Below, piece by piece: positions 1-5,528 of a stretch of 5,528 nucleotides of DNA (position 1 is the stretch's first letter; the number at the start of each line of letters is the position of its first letter). The notes under the pieces are model-generated. The model ran no database searches. It had not been told where the DNA came from and worked only from the letters and a program-made list of their open reading frames with translations. Source of the stretch: Kingella oralis (GTDB lineage: Bacteria > Pseudomonadota > Gammaproteobacteria > Burkholderiales > Neisseriaceae); the NCBI GenBank assembly GCA_905373195.1, contig CAJPSG010000092.1, positions 1-5,528 on the forward strand. The letters run 5' to 3'. Both the position numbers and the translations under genes were made by a program.

Positions 1-49
1 CCCCCATATACCCCCGCATCCGTTTTAACCAACCCAAAGACACACAACC

Positions 50-1207
50 ATGAGCAAAGATTATTACGAAACCCTAGGCGTATCGCGCAACGCCAGCGAA
101 AATGACATCAAAAAAGCCTACCGCAAACTCACCATGCAGTACCACCCCGACCGCAATCTAGACAACCCCGAAGAAGCGGCGGAAAAATTCAAAGAAATCC
201 AAAAAGCCTACGACACCCTATCCGACCCGCAAAAAAAAGCCGCCTACGACCAATACGGACACGCCGCCTTTGAACAAGGCGGTTTTGGCGGCGCAGGCGC
301 GGGCGATTTTGGCGGATTTGGTGGCTTCGGCGGATTTGGCGGTGCACAAGGTTTTGATTTTGGCGACATATTCAGCCAAATGTTTGGCGGCGCAGGCGGT
401 TCGCGCCAGCCCAATTATCAAGGCGACGACATCAGCTATCGCGTAGAAATCACGCTAGAAGAAGCCGCCACAGGCGTAAAACGCCAAATCACCATCCCCA
501 CCTACGAAGAATGCGACGTTTGCCACGGCTCGGGCGCAAAAGCAGGCACCAAAGCCACCACCTGCTCCACTTGCCACGGCTCAGGCACGGTACACGTTCG
601 CCAAGCCATCTTCCAAATCCAACAAACCTGCCCCACTTGCGGCGGCACAGGCAAGGAAATCAAAGAGCCCTGCCTTAAATGCCACGGCGCAGGGCGTGTG
701 AAAGCCAGCAAAACCGTAGAAGTCAATATCCCCGCAGGCATTGACGACGGGCAACGCATCCGCCTCACAGGCGAGGGTGAACCGGGCACACACGGCGCAC
801 CCAACGGCGATTTATATATCCACGTTTCCGTTGCCCCGCACAAAATCTTCCAGCGCGACCCCGAAATCCCCACCGATTTACATTGCGAGCTGCCCATCAG
901 CTTTGCCACTGCCGCGCTGGGCGGCGAAGTGGAAGTGCCCACACTCGATGGCAAAGTGAAACTCAACATCCCCGCAGGCACGCAAAACGGCAAAAAAATG
1001 CGCGTAAAAGGCAAAGGCATCAAATCCGTTCGCAGCAACTTGGTGGGCGATTTGTATTGCCATGTGGTCGTGGAAACGCCGATTAACTTGACCGACCGCC
1101 AAAAAGAATTGCTGGCAGAATTTGAAACCATTTCCACAGGCTTAGACCACAGCCAAACGCCACGGCAGAAAAGTTTTTGGGAACGGCTAAAAGAAGCCTT
1201 TGATTGA
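50..1207 (+). CDS. dnaJ: DnaJ (Hsp40) co-chaperone
   Basis: Cytosolic J-domain chaperone that stimulates DnaK ATPase and delivers unfolded substrates. The 385-residue product has the complete class I (type A) layout. The J domain is residues 1-70 with the HPD motif at 32-34. A Gly/Phe-rich linker runs from about 74 to 119. Four CxxCxGxG zinc-binding repeats start at C155, C172, C194 and C208. Two C-terminal beta-sandwich domains follow, and length is normal for the family. The start is fixed because [10 protein letters not shown] is the conserved J-domain N-terminus. No Shine-Dalgarno sequence is visible in the 15 bases before the ATG. Only 49 bases precede the gene, so dnaK linkage and the promoter cannot be judged. 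It is followed at once by a strong terminator and converges on the queuosine transporter gene. Confidence 0.98.
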   Translation: MSKDYYETLGVSRNASENDIKKAYRKLTMQYHPDRNLDNPEEAAEKFKEIQKAYDTLSDPQKKAAYDQYGHAAFEQGGFGGAGAGDFGGFGGFGGFGGAQGFDFGDIFSQMFGGAGGSRQPNYQGDDISYRVEITLEEAATGVKRQITIPTYEECDVCHGSGAKAGTKATTCSTCHGSGTVHVRQAIFQIQQTCPTCGGTGKEIKEPCLKCHGAGRVKASKTVEVNIPAGIDDGQRIRLTGEGEPGTHGAPNGDLYIHVSVAPHKIFQRDPEIPTDLHCELPISFATAALGGEVEVPTLDGKVKLNIPAGTQNGKKMRVKGKGIKSVRSNLVGDLYCHVVVETPINLTDRQKELLAEFETISTGLDHSQTPRQKSFWERLKEAFD

Positions 1208-1215
1208 ACATGAGC

Positions 1216-1248
1216 AAACCGCTTGCAGGCAGCGCAAGCGGTTTTTTT
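1216..1248 (+). terminator. Intrinsic terminator of dnaJ
   Basis: An 11-bp perfect stem (AAACCGCTTGC at 1216-1226 with GCAAGCGGTTT at 1234-1244) encloses a 7-nt loop and runs into seven T residues (1242-1248). It lies 8 bases after the dnaJ stop codon. The loop AGGCAGC resembles the first bases of the uptake sequence but is not a full copy. Confidence 0.93.
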
Positions 1249-1268
1249 GTGGACGCGGGTTGGGCGAT

Positions 1269-1348
1269 GGTTGAGGCAGCCTGAAAATGGGTAAACACGT
1301 TTTAGCTTCGCTGAAACTCGCTTCACTCGTTTTCAGGCTGCCTCAACC
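1269..1348. repeat. Inverted pair of DNA uptake sequences
   Basis: Two exact AGGCAGCCTGAA uptake sequences face each other: plus strand at 1274-1285, minus strand at 1332-1343. They sit within a 19-bp perfect inverted repeat (1269-1287 with 1330-1348) separated by 42 bases. Neither side is followed by a T run, so this is not a classical intrinsic terminator, although it could form a cruciform or RNA hairpin. The spacer contains smaller self-complementary bits such as AGCTTCGCT. Paired uptake sequences after genes are typical of Neisseriaceae. Confidence 0.85.
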
Positions 1349-1420
1349 CTTCGCGCAACAGGAAACAGAACATGGCGTATCGCCGCCATACCCACTCTTT
1401 CCGTTGCCGTAGCGCAAGCG

Positions 1421-1514
1421 TTTCAGGCTTCCTTTAAGCAGCGCAAAGGCAGCCTGAAAAAGCAAAATCGTTTGATGTTGATCTAAACGGTTTTGCAAAG
1501 ATTTCAGGCTGCCC
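1421..1514. repeat. Three uptake-sequence copies forming overlapping hairpins
   Basis: There is one exact uptake sequence on plus (1447-1458) and two one-mismatch copies on minus: 1422-1433, reading AGGAAGCCTGAA, and 1503-1514, reading GGGCAGCCTGAA. The central copy can pair left, 1421-1435 with 1445-1459 (14 of 15 positions). It can also pair right, 1448-1459 with 1502-1513 (12 of 12). The right-hand structure is extended by an inner stem of 1462-1473 with 1485-1496 (11 of 12 plus a wobble). The left and right hairpins exclude each other. No gene is visible in this stretch. Confidence 0.75.
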
Positions 1515-1535
1515 ATCCCGCCCCATCCCGTAAAC

Positions 1536-1562
1536 AAAAAAGTCGGGCAAAACACCCGACTT
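1536..1562 (-). terminator. Intrinsic terminator of the queuosine transporter gene
   Basis: Read on the minus strand, an 8-bp stem (AAGTCGGG, a 7-nt loop, CCCGACTT) is followed by four further T residues. It begins 16 bases past the stop codon of the minus-strand gene. With the dnaJ terminator at 1216-1248 it insulates the convergent pair. Confidence 0.88.
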
Positions 1563-1578
1563 CCTATTTATCCCGCCA

Positions 1579-2259
1579 TTAGGCAGCCTGAAACTGCTGC
1601 CCGCTCGCTGCCAATTTTTTCAACACATAATTCAACGCCACGCCGTAAGCGGGCACAAACAGCAGGGTGCAAATGGTGAGCTTGAACAGATAATCCACAA
1701 AGGCGATGTGTTGCCAATTTGCTGCCATAAAGGCATCGTCGCTGCCTGCGAACGCGATGGCGAAAAACAACAGCGTGTCCAGCGCGTTGCCCACGAATGT
1801 GGACGCGGTGGGCGCAATCCACCACGATTTAAGCTGGCGCAGTTTATTGAACACGAAAATATCCATCAGCTGCCCAAAAGCATAGGCAGCGAAGCTGGCA
1901 AGCGCGATGCGGAACACAATCGGCACAAAAGTTTGCAGCGAAGCGATGCCCGTCCACGCACCTTGTTGGAACAGCACGGAAAGGGCGTAGGACAACAGCA
2001 GCGCGGGCAGCATCACAAAAAAGATGATTTTGCGCGCCAGCGTTTGCCCAAAAATGCGCACGGTTAAATCGGTGGCGAGAAAAATAAAGGGGAACGTGAG
2101 CGCGCCCCATGTGGAATGGACTTCAAAGCCGTTGGGCAGCGTGATGGTAAAGGGGAATTGCACCAGATAGTTGCTGGATGCGATAACGGCGATGTGGAAC
2201 AACACCAGCCAAAAGAGTGCTTGCGATTTTTGTTTGTCAGAAAAAAGATAGTTTTGCAT
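1579..2259 (-). CDS. yhhQ: Queuosine precursor (preQ0) transporter, YhhQ family
   Basis: Inner-membrane protein of the COG1738/YhhQ family, which imports 7-cyano-7-deazaguanine for queuosine synthesis. The 226-residue product matches my memory of E. coli YhhQ (about 221 aa) nearly throughout, including LATDLTVRIFG (61-71) and IAPTASTFVGNALDT (148-162). About six hydrophobic segments are visible, near 15-35, 49-66, 77-98, 113-135, 157-172 and 187-214. I chose the ATG at 2257-2259 because TAGGAAACC precedes it with good spacing and the N-terminus then aligns with the family. An upstream in-frame ATG at 2296-2298 lies inside a repeat element and has no such site. The last codons (FQAA-stop) are written by an uptake sequence. 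The gene lies downstream of queF on the same strand with a 335-bp gap and an apparent promoter of its own. Confidence 0.95.
   Translation of the reverse strand: MQNYLFSDKQKSQALFWLVLFHIAVIASSNYLVQFPFTITLPNGFEVHSTWGALTFPFIFLATDLTVRIFGQTLARKIIFFVMLPALLLSYALSVLFQQGAWTGIASLQTFVPIVFRIALASFAAYAFGQLMDIFVFNKLRQLKSWWIAPTASTFVGNALDTLLFFAIAFAGSDDAFMAANWQHIAFVDYLFKLTICTLLFVPAYGVALNYVLKKLAASGQQFQAA
1581..1592 (+). repeat. Uptake sequence inside the end of yhhQ
   Basis: An exact AGGCAGCCTGAA on the plus strand overlaps the 3' end of the minus-strand transporter gene. Read on the coding strand it supplies the codons for Phe-Gln-Ala-Ala and the first base of the TAA stop. Confidence 0.9.
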
Positions 2260-2288
2260 AAGGTTTCCTAGTTTTGGTTTTGATGATT

Positions 2289-2390
2289 GGTCGCGCATCT
2301 TGGCTTTTACTACGGCGTTGGCTCACCTTGCTGTACTACTTATACTATCTGCGGCTTGCCGCCTTGTATTAAAAGCCAATCTGCGCAACC
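2289..2390. mobile_element. Correia-like (CREE/nemis) miniature inverted-repeat element, short form, with atypical ends
   Basis: A 102-bp segment bounded by 25-nt imperfect inverted repeats, 2289-2313 against the reverse complement of 2366-2390, matching at 21 of 25 positions. Each end is flanked by ATT (2286-2288 and 2391-2393), a possible 3-bp target duplication. The interior resembles the Neisseria Correia element as I remember it: ACGGCGTTGGCTCACCTT, then GTACTACTTATACTATCTG, then GCGGCTTGCCGCCTTGT. About 50 bp of the long form is missing in the middle, as in the roughly 105-bp class. The canonical TATAGTGGATTAAC ends are absent and replaced by GGTyGCGCA..TTGGCTTTTA. It lies 29 bp upstream of the yhhQ start, within its probable leader. 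The core similarity is from memory and not searched. Confidence 0.6.
2342..2346 (+). promoter_or_regulatory. Possible outward promoter within the Correia-like element
   Basis: On the plus strand TTGGCT (2318-2323) is separated by 17 bases from TATACT (2341-2346), matching 4 of 6 and 5 of 6 positions of the sigma-70 consensus. It points away from yhhQ toward the 3' end of queF. No plus-strand gene follows, so any transcript would be antisense to the tiny ORF and queF. Weak evidence from motifs alone. Confidence 0.25.
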
Positions 2391-2420
2391 ATTTCAACGC
2401 GGGAGGGTTACGAACCGCGC
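2385..2420 (-). promoter_or_regulatory. Candidate preQ1-I-like riboswitch aptamer in the yhhQ leader
   Basis: On the minus strand CGCGG (2419-2415) pairs with CCGCG (2402-2398) around a 12-nt loop, TTCGTAACCCTC. This matches the preQ1-I plan GG-UUC-loop-CC, with the loop length of the B. subtilis aptamer. The U following the stem and the C preceding its 3' arm sit where ligand-contacting bases sit in that aptamer. A pseudoknot is possible: loop GTAACC (2411-2406) with GGTTGC (2390-2385), six pairs including one G-U, after a 7-nt linker TTGAAAT. Against it, the usual A-rich tail ending in ACUA is absent here; an AAAACTAGG stretch occurs only next to the yhhQ ribosome-binding site, beyond the Correia-like element. 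The riboswitch class is known to control COG1738 transporters, which makes the position plausible. Confidence 0.35.
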
Positions 2421-2432
2421 GGGGTTGAAAAG

Positions 2433-2454
2433 GGCAGCCGTTTTCAGGCTGCCT
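2433..2454. repeat. Uptake sequence with a short hairpin
   Basis: An exact uptake sequence on the minus strand (2443-2454) is part of a 7-bp stem, GGCAGCC at 2433-2439 with GGCTGCC at 2447-2453, with a 7-nt loop. It would lie at the very 5' end of a transcript started from the -10 box at 2468-2473. Confidence 0.75.
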
Positions 2455-2467
2455 GCGAAAGGGGCGG

Positions 2468-2473
2468 ATTATA
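2468..2473 (-). promoter_or_regulatory. Probable yhhQ promoter (-10 box)
   Basis: The minus strand reads TATAATCCGCCCC, a perfect sigma-70 -10 hexamer. The candidate -35 at 17-bp spacing (TGCCCA, 2496-2491) is poor. The bases just after the -10 (nCGCC) recur after the presumed queF and obg -10 boxes, which strengthens the call. It would give a leader of about 200 nt before the yhhQ start. Confidence 0.55.
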
Positions 2474-2491
2474 AGGAAATTTGGGCTCAAT

Positions 2492-2503
2492 GGGCAGCCT
2501 GAA
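2492..2503 (+). repeat. Uptake-sequence variant (11 of 12)
   Basis: GGGCAGCCTGAA differs from the local uptake sequence only at the first base. It lies directly downstream of the stop codon of the tiny minus-strand ORF. Confidence 0.6.
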
Positions 2504-2505
2504 AT

Positions 2506-2562
2506 TTATTTTTGCCAATGGCAAGCCGCCAGCAACGTTATCAGCAACAAGCGATGTTTCAT
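2506..2562 (-). CDS. Putative tiny lipoprotein, 18 residues
   Basis: A 19-codon minus-strand ORF (ATG at 2562-2560, TAA at 2508-2506) encodes MKHRLLLITLLAACHWQK. It has every part of a lipoprotein signal: a basic start (K2, H3, R4), a hydrophobic stretch 5-13, and a lipobox L11-A12-A13-C14 matching the [LVI][ASTVI][GAS]C rule. Signal peptidase II cleavage would leave only a five-residue lipopeptide, CHWQK. GGAG (2571-2568) lies 5 nt before the ATG, a better ribosome-binding site than those of dnaJ, obg or nth. The ORF starts 32 bases after the queF stop, so it could be co-transcribed with queF. It may be a real micro-lipoprotein, or the surviving start of a longer gene cut off by the uptake sequence beyond its stop. 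I do not recognise a family. Confidence 0.45.
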   Translation of the reverse strand: MKHRLLLITLLAACHWQK

Positions 2563-2583
2563 TTTCACTCCGCTAAACGATGT

Positions 2584-2595
2584 TTCAAGCTGCCT
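2584..2595 (-). repeat. Uptake-sequence variant at the queF stop
   Basis: The minus strand reads AGGCAGCTTGAA, one mismatch from the uptake sequence, and its first base is the last base of the queF TAA stop codon. Confidence 0.5.
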
Positions 2596-3071
2596 TATCG
2601 CGGCATATCGTGCTGAAACAAGCGTTCACGCGCCATCTGCTCAAACACCGTACCCGCCCGCCCGTAGTTGGCAAAGGGATGGATGGCGATGCCGCCGCGC
2701 GGGGTAAACTCGCCAAACACTTCAATGTATTTCGGGTTCATCAGCGCAATCAAATCTTTCATAATGATGTTCACGCAGTCTTCGTGGAAATCGCCGTGGT
2801 TGCGAAAGCTAAACAAATACAGTTTCAGCGATTTGCTTTCCACCATTTTTACATCGGGGATATAGCGAATGATGATGGTGGCAAAATCGGGCTGCCCCGT
2901 CATCGGGCATAGGCTGGTGAACTCGGGGCAAACGAATTTCACAAAATAATCGTTATCGGGGTGCTTGTTATCAAACGTTTCCAGCACTTCGGGCGCGTAG
3001 TCGGTGGGATAGCGCGTTTTTTGGTTGCCCAGCAGCGTGATGCCGCCAAGCTCTTGGTTTGAACGAGACAT
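2595..3071 (-). CDS. queF: NADPH-dependent 7-cyano-7-deazaguanine reductase (preQ0 reductase)
   Basis: Cytosolic QueF reduces the nitrile of preQ0 to the aminomethyl of preQ1 with two NADPH, in the queuosine tRNA-modification pathway. The 158-residue product is the short, unimodular type. [13 protein letters not shown] holds the nucleophilic C55 and the acid D62. The QueF signature ESKSLK is at 78-83 (NADPH binding), and FHED places H96 and E97 in the substrate pocket. I start it at the ATG of 3069-3071: AAAGGAA precedes it at good spacing and [10 protein letters not shown] is a typical N-terminus. A 24-codon in-frame extension exists but is translated uptake-sequence hairpin. The next larger gene on this strand is the preQ0 transporter, so uptake and reduction of the same intermediate are clustered. 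Its promoter faces away from that of obg. Confidence 0.97.
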   Translation of the reverse strand: MSRSNQELGGITLLGNQKTRYPTDYAPEVLETFDNKHPDNDYFVKFVCPEFTSLCPMTGQPDFATIIIRYIPDVKMVESKSLKLYLFSFRNHGDFHEDCVNIIMKDLIALMNPKYIEVFGEFTPRGGIAIHPFANYGRAGTVFEQMARERLFQHDMPR

Positions 3072-3092
3072 GGGATTCCTTTCACAAAATGG

Positions 3093-3131
3093 GTTTTCAG
3101 GCTGCCTAATGAGTTGAGGCAGCCTGAAAAC
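3093..3131. repeat. Uptake-sequence hairpin in the queF leader
   Basis: Two exact uptake sequences (minus at 3096-3107, plus at 3117-3128) form a 15-bp perfect stem, 3093-3107 with 3117-3131, and a 9-nt loop. It sits between the presumed queF -10 box and the queF ribosome-binding site, so it would fold in the mRNA leader about 10 nt before the AGGA. No T run follows on either strand. Confidence 0.85.
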
Positions 3132-3141
3132 GGGGTGGCGC

Positions 3142-3147
3142 ATTGTA
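3142..3147 (-). promoter_or_regulatory. Probable queF promoter (-10 box)
   Basis: The minus strand reads TACAATGCGCCACC, matching the -10 consensus at 5 of 6 positions and sharing the nCGCC that follows the other two -10 boxes here. No good -35 lies 16-18 bp upstream. It points into the queF leader and lies 33 bp from the opposed obg -10 box, so the two promoters overlap back to back. Confidence 0.5.
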
Positions 3148-3180
3148 GCAAATATTCGGGCAGCATTGCGCCAAGTCCTT

Positions 3181-3186
3181 TATAAT
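3181..3186 (+). promoter_or_regulatory. Probable obg promoter (-10 box)
   Basis: A perfect TATAAT followed by ACGCCCG lies 84 bases upstream of the obg ATG. The -35 region at the proper distance (around 3158-3163, GGGCAG) is weak. The transcript would begin near 3193 and carry the uptake-sequence hairpin at 3206-3241 in its leader. Confidence 0.6.
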
Positions 3187-3205
3187 ACGCCCGATTTTCC
3201 AACCC

Positions 3206-3241
3206 TTTCAGGCAGCCTGAAACCCATTTTTCAGGCTGCCT
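3206..3241. repeat. Palindromic uptake-sequence pair in the obg leader
   Basis: Two exact uptake sequences (plus at 3210-3221, minus at 3230-3241) pair over 13 bp, 3210-3222 with 3229-3241, around a 6-nt loop. The first copy also lies in a self-palindrome, TTTCAGGC-A-GCCTGAAA (3206-3222). Read on the minus strand, that palindrome contains AGGCTGCCTGAA (3218-3207), the Simonsiella-type dialect as I remember it. The two foldings exclude each other. The structure ends 29 bp before the obg start. Confidence 0.85.
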
Positions 3242-3243
3242 AA

Positions 3244-4419
<1,176 letters not shown>

Positions 4420-4447
4420 TTAACTTTATATTTGAAAGAGAACGATT

Positions 4448-4771
4448 ATGAAAATTGTGAAAACTTTGATTACTATGGCGATTTTGTATGGGGCGTATCA
4501 TGTGTATAAAACTCATGATTTTACCATTATCCCGCCGACTGACTCCATTGTAAAAGAAGCATTTCGCCAAAGCGATCCCGATGTTGCTGATACACAAAAT
4601 AACATTTTAACCATCACTAAACCCTGTAAAAAAGTGCAAGGTGGTGTAACCAATGGTGTATATTCCTGCGATTTTGAAGTTTATTCTCGCAAAACTTCTA
4701 AAACAACAGAATATACCGACGTTCGTATCACCAAGCGAAAAGGTAAATGGTACGTAAAACAACCACAATAA
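4448..4771 (+). CDS. Small membrane-anchored protein of unknown function
   Basis: The 107-residue product is not recognised. Residues 1-20 (MKIVK, then hydrophobic TLITMAILYGAYHVY) look like an uncleaved signal anchor or signal peptide. The rest would then be a small periplasmic domain of about 85 residues with two cysteines, C60 and C74, well placed for one disulfide, and a basic end (KRKGKWYVKQPQ). Its end pattern of alternating strands (EYTDVRITKRKGKWYV) suggests a beta-rich fold. AAAGAGAA lies a few bases before the ATG as a ribosome-binding site. The gene is visibly AT-richer than obg and nth, with many A- or T-ending codons. This suggests later acquisition or weak selection. It follows obg by 28 bp on the same strand and likely shares its transcript. 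Confidence 0.8.
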   Translation: MKIVKTLITMAILYGAYHVYKTHDFTIIPPTDSIVKEAFRQSDPDVADTQNNILTITKPCKKVQGGVTNGVYSCDFEVYSRKTSKTTEYTDVRITKRKGKWYVKQPQ

Positions 4772-4789
4772 TCCCTTCCCTTTTAACAC

Positions 4790-4826
4790 TTTTCAGACTG
4801 CCTCACCAATAAAGGCAGCCTGAAAA
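4790..4826. repeat. Uptake-sequence hairpin between the small gene and nth
   Basis: An exact uptake sequence on plus (4813-4824) faces a variant on minus (4792-4803, reading AGGCAGTCTGAA). The stem is 14 bp with one mismatch, 4790-4803 against 4813-4826, and the loop is 9 nt. The plus-strand 3' side is AAAACCATTCCC without a T run, so read-through into nth, 18 bp further on, is likely. Confidence 0.8.
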
Positions 4827-4844
4827 CCATTCCCACTCCCCACT

Positions 4845-5510
4845 ATGAACAAACACACCCGCCAAGAAATCTTTGAACGCCTACGCGCCGCCAATCCCCA
4901 TCCCACCACCGAACTTCATTTCAGCAGCCCGTTTGAGCTACTGATTGCCGTGTTGCTATCAGCGCAAGCCACCGATAAGGGCGTAAACAAAGCCACCGAA
5001 AAACTGTTTGCCGTCGCCAATACGCCGCAAGCGATGCTGGATTTGGGGCTGGATGGCGTGCGTGAATATGTGAAAACCATCGGGCTGTATCAAACCAAAT
5101 CCAAACACATCATGCAAACCTGCCGCGCGCTATTGGAAAAGCATGGTGGCGAAGTGCCGCAAACGCGCGAGGAGCTGGAAGCCTTGGCGGGCGTGGGGCG
5201 CAAAACAGCGAATGTGGTGCTCAATACCGCTTTTGGACAGCCCGTAATAGCGGTGGACACGCATATTTTTCGCGTTGCCAACCGCACAGGCTTGGCGCGG
5301 GGCAAAACCGTGCGCGAGGTGGAAGACAAGCTGATGAAATATGTACCCAAGGAATTTTTGCTCAACGCGCATCATTGGCTGATTTTGCACGGGCGATACA
5401 CCTGCAAAGCGATTAAGCCACAATGCCCAAGCTGCATCATCAACGATTTATGCGAGTATGGCGCAAAAGAAACGGCACTTACATTCGCATCCCAAGTGCA
5501 ACACCCCTAA
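4845..5510 (+). CDS. nth: Endonuclease III (DNA glycosylase/AP lyase)
   Basis: Base-excision repair enzyme that removes oxidised pyrimidines and cleaves the abasic site by beta-elimination. The 221-residue product aligns along its whole length with my memory of E. coli Nth (211 aa), with matching numbering. The helix-hairpin-helix LEALAGVGRKTANVV (111-125) carries the Schiff-base lysine K120. VDTHIFRV has the catalytic D138. The [4Fe-4S] ligands C187, C194, C197 and C203 keep the C-x6-C-x2-C-x5-C spacing. It has about ten extra C-terminal residues after the cluster. The start is supported by the conserved N-terminus (MNKHTRQEIFERLR, then NPHPTTEL), although no Shine-Dalgarno is visible in the CCATTCCCACTCCCCACT that precedes it. 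No promoter was seen, so expression may depend on obg-side transcripts. The last 18 bases of the window hold nothing recognisable. Confidence 0.98.
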   Translation: MNKHTRQEIFERLRAANPHPTTELHFSSPFELLIAVLLSAQATDKGVNKATEKLFAVANTPQAMLDLGLDGVREYVKTIGLYQTKSKHIMQTCRALLEKHGGEVPQTREELEALAGVGRKTANVVLNTAFGQPVIAVDTHIFRVANRTGLARGKTVREVEDKLMKYVPKEFLLNAHHWLILHGRYTCKAIKPQCPSCIINDLCEYGAKETALTFASQVQHP

Positions 5511-5528
5511 ATAAGAGGCGTAAACTTA

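Noticed and set aside
502..1326. Long minus-strand open frame opposite dnaJ
   Set aside because: It is the complement of a complete, fully conserved dnaJ; its residues show no domain and it runs through the dnaJ terminator and an uptake-sequence pair.
1287..1412. 41-codon plus-strand frame after dnaJ, starting within an uptake sequence
   Set aside because: No ribosome-binding site, and the frame is made of the inverted repeat and its spacer; nothing protein-like is seen.
1343..1555. 70-codon minus-strand frame between dnaJ and yhhQ
   Set aside because: It overlaps the yhhQ terminator and the repeat cluster, and has low-complexity, repeat-derived residues.
2260..2298. Thirteen extra N-terminal residues for YhhQ from an upstream in-frame ATG
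   Set aside because: The upstream start lies in the Correia-like element without a ribosome-binding site; the internal ATG has TAGGAAACC at good spacing and matches the family N-terminus.
2287..2502. 71-codon plus-strand frame in the queF-yhhQ gap
   Set aside because: It translates the Correia-like element, the aptamer candidate and an uptake sequence, and has no recognisable protein features.
3072..3143. Twenty-four extra N-terminal residues for QueF
   Set aside because: The extension translates the uptake-sequence hairpin and covers the ribosome-binding site of the better start.
4790..4826. Rho-independent terminator before nth
   Set aside because: The stem is strong but its 3' side runs into ACCATTCCC with no T run, and a mismatch falls in the plus-strand RNA stem.

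Overview
The window reads as chromosomal DNA of a member of the Neisseriaceae, most likely Kingella or a close relative. The main evidence is ten exact copies (both strands) of the 12-mer AGGCAGCCTGAA, plus several one-base variants. This matches, from memory, the 'AG-kingDUS' dialect of the DNA uptake sequence used for natural transformation in that family. The proteins also look Neisseria-like, above all the short single-domain QueF. The genus is an inference; the family is fairly secure.

Layout: (1) 50-1207, dnaJ (+), ending in a clean intrinsic terminator. (2) 1208-1578, a convergent intergenic region packed with inverted uptake-sequence copies; at its far end is a terminator for the opposite strand. 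(3) 1579-3071 on the minus strand, a queuosine-precursor block: queF (preQ0 reductase), a possible 18-codon lipoprotein ORF, then a yhhQ/queuosine-precursor transporter. (4) 3072-3270, a divergent promoter region between queF and obg with two more uptake-sequence hairpins. (5) 3271-5510 on the plus strand: obg/cgtA GTPase, an AT-rich 107-codon gene for an unrecognised membrane-anchored protein, and nth (endonuclease III).

How the genes relate: the YhhQ-type protein imports preQ0 and QueF reduces it with NADPH to preQ1, which enters tRNA modification; that is the one clear pathway pair. DnaJ (chaperone), Obg (ribosome/GTP control) and Nth (base-excision repair) are unrelated housekeeping genes.

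The coding content is ordinary. The least expected structure is the 335-bp gap between queF and yhhQ. On the minus strand it carries, in order: a well-spaced tiny lipoprotein ORF; a perfect TATAAT -10; an uptake-sequence hairpin; a stem-loop resembling a preQ1-I aptamer; and a 102-bp imperfect inverted-repeat element whose core resembles the short form of the Neisseria Correia element (CREE/nemis) but whose termini differ. Those last points rest on remembered consensus sequences and need a database comparison.
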